DNA of 64,000 bases, taken from Mercenaria mercenaria (taxonomy: Eukaryota; Mollusca; Bivalvia; Venerida; Veneridae). Every line of letters begins with the position of its first letter. Positions within the stretch are counted from its first letter, which is position 1. The stretch is from NCBI RefSeq assembly GCF_021730395.1, contig NW_026463323.1, positions 1 to 64,000 of the forward strand, read 5' to 3'. Below are positions 11,873 through 23,800 of this stretch, piece after piece. The notes under the pieces are model-generated. The model saw only the letters and a program-made list of their open reading frames with translations, searched no databases and had not been told where the DNA came from. The position numbers and the translations under genes were made by a program.

Positions 11873-14800
11873 ATGTCAGACCGACAGGTCCATTTGAAGT
11901 TTGGAGGAAATGCTGCTGCAAGTGTTGATGCATATTTAGAATACAAAAGGTTGGTTTCATTTGCCAAATGATGTGGAACGTTCAGAAGGGTGCGACCCTT
12001 TATGTACCAGTTCATTTATGTACCAGGTACTTTATGTACCACTTTGAGACTTAATGTACCACATATATATTTTATAGTAGCTATACTTTCTATCTATATA
12101 CCTATTGTGCATAGGTGATAATAGGTGATAATTTGGTTGTAATTTACTGTGAAATTGTTGATTAAATCAACAATATGGGCCAACATTTTAAATTGACTTA
12201 AATTAAATATTTAAAGTGATTAAACAGTTTAACAATGCATTTCACAAAATTGGAATAAGGAACAATTCATAGAGATCAATTAATGCTGGATTTTTTTTAA
12301 ATTTTATTTTATTTTATATGTGGTACATAAAGTCTCATAAAGTGGTACATAAAGGCCTGGTACATAAGTGGACTGGTACATAAAGTCCCACATTCGTTCA
12401 GAACATGTTAGTGTTCATGTTCAGTTGTAGCATGGCAAGATGTATTCTCACAGGGTGAGAAAAATGTGCAGCCAGACTGGGACTCGAACTCAGGGCCTGG
12501 GAATTGTTCCGCTCTACCGACTGAGCTATCCGGCCATCTACACATTTTCTCCCTGTTCTAATATTCAAGTTCTCAAATTTCAGCAGGTACTTTATATATA
12601 AGCAATTACAGCTGTGGAAGACTAACCAGTGAATGCCGTCACGGACCCACGTTGGGAGCCAAATGTCACAGGGTGAGAAAAATGTGCAGCCAGACCGGTA
12701 CTCGAACCCAGGGCCTCGCAATCATCCTGACGCTCTAACTGTCAGACTGAGCTATCCGGTCGTCTATTTTAATATTCAAGTTCTATACCGTGACATAAGG
12801 CCTCCGTGGCCGAGTGGTTAAGGGTGCTGACTTCAAATCACTTGCCCCCATCGATGGGGTTCGGGTCGTTGAATTCTGGTTATAGTTAACCAAATGGGGT
12901 TCCGCCATAACTTAGTGGATGTGACCATCAGAAAATAAAAACAGACGTGCTGTTGGGTTTGTGCATCTTACTGCACATATATAGTGTTTTTGGTGAAATT
13001 GTTTTAAATAAAAGCAACTTTTTGGTTTCAATGTGTTAAATTAACGATATAATGCCACATAAGTATTTTAAGTTGATGCTTTAGAAATAAAGAAATCAGA
13101 CTGATAAAATAATAGTTCTTTTCTTCTATCTGCTATGCAGTGATCTCCCTACCTGTAGAGATTTCTGAAGTTGAAGGAAAGCATGCAACTCTTCAACTTT
13201 CTTAAAAAGACTGCCCCTGGAGTTAAAATAAGAAAAATCATATTAAATTTTGTAAAATTTTTATTTCATACTGGTAACAACCGTAACAAGAATAGTTTGG
13301 TATATTGGGTTAAAAGCTATAATTTCCTCTACCCTTTTCACACACACATCAGCTGGATTTTTACTAGCATTTTGTACTTGTACAATTTACTTTGTTGTTT
13401 ATTATTTTGGTAAAAAAATGTTCAGATATTTCTTGAAGAGCCCATTATTGTCTGTGGCCATGGCATGTTTGGCTGAAATACCTATCATGAAATAACAGAA
13501 AGTTGATAGGTATTGATTAAATTATAAATTGAGATGAAAAGTATTAATATTGCTTGGGAAATGAAGTTGACTTTATTTTTGTATTTGGACTTTATTTTTC
13601 AACTCAAAGCAACTTCCAGATAATAGTTACATAGTTCTGAAGGTCTTCAATGGTAACCGGGTAGTCGAGATCAGATGCGTTTTTTTTTCCACTTAACTTT
13701 TAATGTCATTTTTCTGTCAAATTATAACCGAAGGTACTGTTACAAATATAAATGCATGATGTTCTTTTTTTTCAAAAACTCACTTTTTTTTCTGTGAAAG
13801 TCTCTCTTTATTTTATTTTGCACATATAATTATATATATAATGATGTTGGTAATTTAACTGAATATGTGTATATCAATTTGTTACTTATTAAAACAAGTT
13901 CTATATAAGAAATATGCTAGAATGATTTTAATGTCTCAGATGTTTTTCTGACCATTGTGTGTAACAAAGATGTTCATATTTGTTTATTTCCAGGATTGTA
14001 GGGGAGGATGATGGAGGTGTTATGTTTACCCCTGATCAGTATGAGGCATACAAGAAAAGAGTCTTACCAATGGTATGTGCACATATATACGTTTGGTATT
14101 ATCATACTCATTGTATACATAATCTTATCATTAATCTAAAATCAAAAAATCTATTTCTTTTATACATATTTTTTGTACCATTATGTAATTGCAGTTTACA
14201 GTATGTAGTAGATTAGGCCTAGAAAAAAATTCTTTGTTTCCGGTAACATGCTCAAAAAATTTAGGGTAGGTAGGTCGGAAAATATTTTTTTTTGGAATTT
14301 TTTTTTATTAAGGGAGACTTTTCGGAAAATATTTTTGTGTCAAACAATGAATACAAATAAGGGGGTTATGCCTTCAGAGCATCAGTAAGTTGATTTCTAA
14401 CATCACTGATGATGTTTAAAGCATAAAAAGTGCAGTTTTGCAACTTTTTATCAAAAAGTTGAAAAAATTATCCTCCAAGGCCATAAAAACATTTAGGGTC
14501 AGGAAAAAATTTAGGGTAGGTCGGGATACCAGAAACGAACAATTTTTTTTACGCCTTATCGCAGTTACATAAGGCTTCTTTCATATTGAAAAACAAACAA
14601 TATATCAGATAGGTCTATAATTAAGTCAAGTCTATAATTATATAAACAATAATATCTGTAACACAGTTTTTGTACATTATGATAAGCAAGATATATAAAA
14701 TATATATAGTAAGTAATTAGTTACTTTTGATTTCTGTGAAAATATTTGCATTTAAAGGTATTAGTAATTAATTGACTTGTAGCTGTGGTAAATATGTTTA

Positions 14801-17800
14801 TGAAATAAACTATTTTTCTCGCAGCGTCTGAAGAATAGAATATTTACAGCCTGGACATCACCTACTGGTATGGATTGTAAACTAATTGGTCCAGAAACAA
14901 AATGCTTCTGTCAGCACAAGTAAGATTTAATTTATAATTTACTGAAAAAGAAGGTTAATGTTAAAATAAATGACCATCAAAAAATTATGTACTTTGTATC
15001 AATCAACAATACTTTCTTCTATATGTATACGTATATCTATAGTTTGTAATTTTGGCCAAATGGCTTTTTCATTGCTGTAACTTCTAAATAAAAACTGAAA
15101 GGGAATTCTACTTGTTCACTGGGATTTAATTTTGCGGGTTGATTCAACTACTAAATACATGAAAATTAGTCCCCAACAAATAATATTGATTTTACGGTAT
15201 GTTATTCACGTTATACGTTAATTTGTATATAACTTTATACCTTTCTCTTTTCTACTTTCGTTATAGATACTCACAGCACAAAACAGATTTTGAGAAGATT
15301 CCAACAGAGCGTCCAATTCTCTTGCCATGTAAAGTGAAAGGTTGTGGTTGTCGTAGTTACCACTATGTTCCACAGAATGGTACACAGCCAATCAGGTGTA
15401 AATGTAAACATTACACAGATGAACACACTGCTATTCTACCTCATAAATGCAAAAATGGTAAATTGGTGTTGCAATGTACTACTTACTTTTTACTTAACTT
15501 CTGTAAATAACACCTCCAAGGGGCAATTTTTTATGACCTATCTGCAAAGATAATATGTTCCTCCCATTACTGAAATTTTTAGTAAATTAAAACATGTTGC
15601 CCACAGTTGGGTTGAAATCTTTCAACATGTTCATTTCCAACAAGATTAACAACACTGAAAAATAATAAGATGAGTGGAAATAAGTATTAGATATTGGTAA
15701 AAAAGCAAGTTCAAAGACTGTTGATTTTCCCCATTACTTCAAAAGTGTTCCAACAGTTCACTCCCTTTATCACAGTATTTTGGTAACTGATCAGGGTATC
15801 TTGTAGAATTCTATTGATCTATAGTTTGTTCTACTTGTTACTTTCACAGCAGCCATATTGTATAGCCTTTATAGAAAAACTTGCTTAAACATCTTGATCC
15901 AGAACAGCAACCTCTATACAACAGAAATATTTCAGCTATCCCAGTTAGGCCCTGTGCTCACTCCAAATTGATTGTAGGTTGCATTGTATATTTTTTGAGA
16001 CATTCATCAATTAGCAGAATTCTATCCAATTGGTAAAAAAATAATAAAATGTATTCCAATGCTTGTCACAAAAATTACATTTATTTCTTCTTACTTGTTC
16101 AATATTGCTCTATGCAAATATATTGTTAAAACTTCTGTAAAAAACAAATTTAACAATAATAATTTCTTCAACAATGTTGACTGAGCGAAATATGTAGTTA
16201 TGTTGGAAGGACAATTGTATTGAACACCTCTTGAAAAAGTTTACTGTATAGACATCACGTTAAAAATTAAGTATCTTAAATATGCTGTTGTGTAATGGAA
16301 GCAGTTTTGTACCTACCTCCTCATAAGGGAGTCAGCTGTTGATATCATGCTATTTATTATTTAAACTATTTATTCTTGTTCTTTCCAGGAGGCTGTAAGT
16401 GTTCAGGGTTTACGAGTTCCTATACCTGCGGTTGTGGACAGCCGTATGATGTACATAATATGATTGTAGAAACAAGGGAGGAAAGAGTGGCCAGGGGTCA
16501 TCCTGTAGGTCAAGATGTACCTTATCAAGCCATGGGTGGTCTTACAGGGTTCTCTTCCCTGATGGAAGGGTACATGAGACTTGACCCTAGTGGTATAGGT
16601 AACTGGCTACAGTAGTTTATAAAATCTATTTTTAGTTTTCAAGTTATTTGTCGAAAAATTTAATATGAATTTTGTTAATAATATATACATTTAAGTTATT
16701 ATCACGATGACATTGATACCAAAGATGATCTAATAGGTTGAAATTACTTTTGTTTACAGCCATCAGATTCCATAATTATGCTTGTCTGTGGTCAGTAAAT
16801 GATCCAAATTGTTTTTTGGGTCAGGGCAAATGTGACGGTTACATTAAATTTAAAACTACATGTAAAAGTTGTTGAAGATATATAGCCTATAGCCATCAAG
16901 CTCTTAATCTAGTATGATTGTCTATCATTGTATGGTACGTAGATGACCTCAATTGTTTTAGGGGTGATTAAGTCAATAGTCAAGGTCACGTCATACTCAG
17001 ATCTGAAAGTTACTCACCTTGTTGCCTCTGACAGGCCAGTGTTTGTGATATATGTGTTTTGAAAAAGCGCTTTAATTTGTTCTTGATGTAACAGTAGTTC
17101 AGAAGCTTGACAATTCATCTCAAATGAAAATGTTTCGCATACTCTCCAAACACCAGCATTTGAAAATGTATCTGTAGTTATATTGCTTCAAAACTCATTA
17201 ATATGTATTGCAATACAAATTTTATACATATGCACCAACTTTAAATAAAATTTGTATTGTATTATTGTAAATGGATTTTCACTTTTAATTGCAGGAGCTC
17301 CTCCTGAAGAATTTTTAAATCAACCAATCACAGCATCAGATCATCCTTTCCTCAGAGCTAATGTTGAATCCATCAAACATCACAGGATCAATCAGAGAGC
17401 TATAGCAGGTAATATTTACATTTATATAATAATTATATATCTATATAAATTCTATAATGAAATCGGCTTTTACTTCACAATTAAATATGATCAGACAGAA
17501 AATTTTTTCGTCTTGTACCATTTAAATTCCGTATTGTACCTTCCATATTGTATGCTGACGGACTACTTTCATTAATATGTGTGACCTGACACAGTTCTAT
17601 CAATAGCGCACATAAAAAATTCACCTAGTTCCATTTTTAGAAGAAAAAGTAGAGCTATTGTACTCGCCCCGGCATCGGCGTTGCCATTGGTTAAAGTTTT
17701 TGATAAAGTCAAATATCTCTGTTTCTATCAAAGCTATGAGACTTGAAACTTAAAATAGTTATTTACTATCAAAGTCTACACCAGGAGAAACAATCCCAAT

Positions 17801-20800
17801 AACTCTGATTTGAATTTTGACAGAATTATGCCCCTTTTTAACTTAGAATTTTTGGTTTTTAAGGTTTGATAAAGTCAAATATCTCTGTTACTGTCAAAGC
17901 TTTTGACTTGAAACTTAAAATACTTGTTTACCATCAAAGTCTACACAAGGAAAAACAATCCCCATAACTCTGATATGAATTTTGACTGAATTATGTCCCT
18001 TTTTAACGAAGAATTATGCCCCTTTTTAATTTAGAATTTTTTGTTAAAATTTTTGATAAAGTCAAATATCTCTGTTACTATTAAAGCTTTTGACTTGAAA
18101 CTCAAAGTAGTTATTTACTATCAAAGTCTACACCAGGAGACGCAATTCCCATAACTCTGATGTGAATTTTGACAGAATTATGCCCCTTTTTAACTTAGAA
18201 TTTTTGGTTAAAGTTTTTGATAAAGTCAAATATCTCTGTTACTATCAAAGCTTTTGACTTGAAACTTAAACTACTTGTTTATCATCAAAGTCTACACCAG
18301 GAGAAACAATCCCCATAACTCTGATATGAATTTTGACAGAATTATGTCCCTTTTTAACTTAGAATTTTTTGTTAAAATTTTTGATAAAGTCAAATATCTC
18401 TGTTACTATTAAAGCTTTTGACTTGAAACTCAAAATATTATTTACTATCAAAGTCTACACCAGGAGACACAATTCCCATAACTCCAATTTGAATTTTGAC
18501 AGAGTAATGTCCCTTTTTAACTTGGATTTTTTTTACTGTCAAAGCTCTAATTCAGAGTCAAGCACTGAGAAAAGTCGAGCGCGCTGTCTTACGGACAGCT
18601 CTTGTAATATTGATAATCATTGAAAATTTCTTTCAATAACCAAACAGCAAACAAAAAGGTAGAGGTATATAATAAAATGGTCATTATAACAGTAGCTAGA
18701 TCTGGGATTTTTAGCTTGACTATACAAAGTATATAAGGAGAGCTATCCTACTCGACCCGGCATCGGCGTCTTTCCGCGTCCCCACCTTGGTTAAAGTTTT
18801 TTTTACACTTTCTCTTTATTAATAGCTTTCAAGCATATTTTCATTTCCATCTTATTACAGTTTTGCAAATTGTCATTGTATACCTGAGTCTTTATCATTT
18901 CTTTTAAATATTTTTACTGAGTCATAATTACAATCAGGTTTTGAACTATTTAATATGTTTTAAATTTTCAATGATGTAGTTGTATTTCAATTAGGCAGAT
19001 CTGACACAGTAGACACAGTAGATGAAGACCTAGCTGAGAGAATGTCCGCAATGAAGAAACCTGGAGAGTCGGATATGGACTTTTACGAGAGGCGGTATCA
19101 GGAGAGAGTAAGTGACAGTAATTAGCCTTATCAAACAGACCTGATAACCTACTTGCATATACATTCAGTTGCCATAGTGACAGGCAGAAATGTAATGATG
19201 TATAGAAGGTTAATTATATATTTTGTCAAATTGTTACGGTCTGTGAATTAAATGATCCGAGCCATGAGAAAACCAACATAGTGGCTTTGTGACCACCATG
19301 GATCCAGACCAGTCTGCGCATCCATGCAGTCTGGTCAGGATCCATGCTGTTCGCTTTCAAAGCCTATTACAAATAGAGAAACCATAAGTGAACAGCATGG
19401 ATCCTGACCAGACTGTGCAGATGTGCAGGCTGGTCTGGATCCATGCTGGTCACAAAGCCACTATGTTGGTTTTCTCGCGGCATGGCTCAAATGTCTTTTT
19501 TGCCATTAAAGGCTTAATTGCACTTGCATCCAGATCGTATACAACTACAAGAAAAGAGAAAAATTTAAGTATATGTTATGGAAACACATGAAAATTAGTT
19601 GTTTTTTATTAATTTTTAAAAAAAGGGAGAGTATTTGTAATGCTCGAGTTAAACTACCTTAATTATAAATTTCTATAAGTATTTCAAAGGTTGTAAATAC
19701 TCCGTGGTGTACTGATAAATGTGGGAAAGTTTTTATTGCGGTGAATGCCCTGGTTCGATTACTGACTTGGGCATCTTTTTTCTTGATTTGGTATTTTTAA
19801 GATAGTTCAGAAGCAAAAATTCATATAATTATCCAAATGTTCATAATATGACTAAAGTTCAGTTTTAAAGAAAGATAATTTTGTAGCCAAAATCTAGAGG
19901 TCAGAGCCTTTAAAGCCAAACAGAAATAAGATTTGTTTCTAATTTACACCATTATAAATTATTCGTATTGATATATGAATATTAAAATGAATAAACTTAA
20001 ATTTGCATAATACTTATTAAAAGAAGATGGAATCCTCATGAAATTTGCATTGAATTTTTTTAATCACTAGTTACTAGCATTGTATTTGTTCAAGGAAAAT
20101 TTTCATAGTCTGTTTCATACTCTGGATGAACGTGTTGACACAATAAGAGCAGACATTTCATCAGACATAGACTCCCTGAACGGAAAAGTGAATAGTCTTA
20201 CTGATATTGTCCAGACTCTAAATCCAAGTAATGCCAAGGATGAGAAAAAATTGAACGTTATTTTCAGAAAAATTCCGGAATCAGTTAATGAACAGTTAGA
20301 AGAGAAGGTTAATATGATCTTAAAGGATCATATGAAGGTAAACAATGTAAAAGTGTCTTCAGTACGTAGACTTCCAAATAATAGCTCTGAATCTCTTGTA
20401 CCGGGTGTTGTGGTAGCTTCTTTCCAGACCGAGGACGAGGTAAAAACTGTATTGAAATGCAAATCGAACCTCAATAAATCTGTCTACAAGGATGTTTTTG
20501 TTCATGATGACCAGACAAAAGAAGAACGATTGGCAGCTAGCAACATGAGAGCTGTCGTAAATGCAATCAACAAAGGTGGTAGTTTATCAGTTCGAGGAAA
20601 CAGAATTGTGAATAATAAGTTCAATGGGCATAATAATCCAATGAGTAATGTTCAGGCACATAGTGGTCGTATAAATCAGGGAGCAGCTGTGCAGAATTCA
20701 GACGGTAGAAACCCGTCACAGAACGCTAGAAATGAACAGGGTCAGCGAGGTCAAGGACAAGGTTACAGAGGAGGGTCAAGAGGTCAAGGACGAGGGCGAC

Positions 20801-23800
20801 AAGCTCGCGGACGCGGTTTTCAGAACAATCACCGAGGGAGAGGTCAACATTAGGTCAAAACGGGGTTTTGGAACATTAACGGCTGGAGTCAGAATGAGAA
20901 CTGTGATAATTTTTATATCAGAAAACATTGTGTTAACTTTTTAGACTTTGATATCCTTGGTCTAGCAGAAACACATCTTATAAATGATAATGTCATAAAT
21001 ATTGAGGGTTTCACTTGGTTTGGTAACAACAGGAAACATTTACATGTAAAGGCCAGATCTGGATCTGGTGGAGTTGGGTTTTTAATAAATAATTATTTTT
21101 TAAGTAAATATAACACATCTGTTGTTGAAAACACTCATGATGGTATATTATGGTTATGTTTTGAAAACAAAGTTTCTAAGTTTAAGTTTTTCACCTGTGT
21201 GTCATATTTACCACCATGTAACTCATCTAGACAGGTTGAGGCTGAAGTTTTCTATGACAATTTATTGTCATCCATTTATACTCTTCAAAATGAAGGTCCA
21301 ATTATTTTGTGCGGAGACTTAAATAGTAGAATAGGAGATAATGATGATTACATTTCAGGAATTGACTGTTTACCTGAAAGAAATATTGTTGATTTTTGTA
21401 TGAATAGTCATGGTGAAAAATTATTACAATTTTTGATTGACACCAATACATGTGTATTAAATGGAAGGAATTATGTAAATAATGATTTCACCTCAATATC
21501 TACTAAGGGTTGTTCCGTGGTAGACTACTTTATTGTGCAACACGAATATTTACATTGTTTTAGTGATTTTAAGGTAACACGAGTTTTAGATTTGTTGACA
21601 GAATTTCAAGATGTAATTGGCTTAACACCTGTATCTATACCTGATCATTCAGTTTTGTCATGTTTATTTAATTTACCAGTATTTTCTGAGGATAATGCTA
21701 GCTTTAATATAGATGAACATGCTCATGAACAAAATGTTTATTATGATAAATTTGACTTGAAAAATATACCTGATAGTTTCATGGAGTCAGACTCCATTAT
21801 TCACAAGGTTCATGATACTGTTTTTAAACTAGAACAGGGAATGAAATGTCAAACTGATATTGACAGTGCTTATAATGATCTATGTAAATTCCTTAAAGAG
21901 GAAATGTATGAAAATATCAACCATAGAACTATTTATATGTCTAATAAGTGTAATAAGAAACGTCGTATTTCTAAACCATGGTGGAATGATGACCTATCCT
22001 ACCTTTGGAATTCCCTCTGTATATCAGAAAGAAACTGGCTAAAATGTGGATCTATCTCACAATCTGAAAGAAGGGCTCTAAAAAATTTATTTGTTACAGC
22101 TCGCAAACAATTTGATAGAGCAGTCCAGCGAGCAAAACGCTCTTACTGGGTCTCTTTTCAGGAAAATCTAGCTGCGGACTGTGATACAAATCAGCAAGAA
22201 TTTTGGAAAACTATAGGTAGGATAGGTGTTGCACATTCCAAAAATAAAAATATACCGATGGAAGTAGTAACGGAAGATGGTAGTATTTCCACTGATATAT
22301 CTCAGGTTCTTAACAAATGGAAAAATGATTTTAGTTCCCTTTTAAATAAGAACTATGAGTGTAATCAAAACCAAGATCATGATAGTAGTTCCTATGATAA
22401 CTCAGAATTAGATGAAGAAATGAATGTTTTGAATTCTAACATTACCATTGAAGAAATAAAAACAGCTATTTTTAAGGCTAAAAAAGGCAAGGCAAGTGGT
22501 TTTGATGATATTCCCATAGATATATTTAGAAATAAGTGCAGTATTTCATTTCTGCATATTTTGTTCAATGTATGTTTTACAGTTGGTAAAATACCAACAA
22601 ATTGGGGAAAAGTAATTATTGCTCCTATTCCAAAGTCTAACAACGCTGATCCTCGTGATCCATTATCTTATCGTGGTATAGCTTTATCTTCGTCAATGTA
22701 CAAAGTCTACTGCTCTGTATTGAATAATAGATTGTCTGTTTGGTCAGAAAATAATGATATCTTAGCAGATGAACAAAGTGGTTTTAGGAAATCTAGAAAT
22801 ACTATAGATCATGTATCGACTCTTTCTAACATAATTGATACAAGGAAGAAGCTTAAACCATCCACCTTTTGTGCCTTTATTGATTTCAGAAAAGCTTATG
22901 ATTTCATAGACCGCAGTTTGCTGTGGAAGAAACTGTTTGATATTGGCATAGGGGGTGGCATGTTTAATGCTTTGAAATCACTGTATCAATCTGTATCATC
23001 ATGTGTTAGAATTAATGGCCGATATACTGATTGGTTTGAAAACACGTGCGGTCTGCGTCAAGGTTGCTCTTTATCACCTTTGCTTTTTAATATATTTTTA
23101 AATGACTTGGTTACGCAAATAAAAGCTACAGGTAGAGGTGTTCATATAGATAACGAAATAGTCTGTATTCTGTTGTACGCAGATGATATTGTGCTTATAG
23201 CGGAAAATGAAAATGATCTTCAATATTTACTTGATTCATTATCAAATTGGTGTTCTATGAACTCTATGACTGTAAACCCAAAGAAAAGTAATATTATACA
23301 TTTTAGATCACCTTCGGTTACAAGGTCAGCCCATATCTTTACATGTGGTGAACATAATTTACAGACTGTCAATCAATACACTTATCTTGGCATTCTTTTG
23401 GATGAGCATTTAGACTTTGATAAAACCGCAAAGTCTGTTGCTGGACGAGCACTTGGACTCTTAATAGCAAAATCTAAATGTCTCGGTGGCATGCCATATA
23501 ATGTATTCACCAAACTATACGATAGTACAATATGGCCAATAATATCTTATGGTGCATCAATTTGGGGTATTAAGTCTCACTCTTGTATCAATGCCGTACA
23601 GAACCGTGCAATGCGTTTTTATCTGGGTCTGGGGAAATATACTCCGACTGCAGCTGTATTTGGTGAGCTTGGTTGGCAACCTCCGCATGTAAAGCAATGG
23701 GTATGTGTTGCAAGACAATGGCACAGATTTATGAAAATGGATGTTTCTAGATTGAATTATAAGGTGTATGATTATTGTAAAAGAAAGTCAAGTAATAGAT

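Noticed and set aside
12799-12880. Possible functional tRNA gene
   Set aside because: The head is tRNA-like, but the acceptor and anticodon stems do not pair and a SINE body follows. The same holds for 46964 and 12455.
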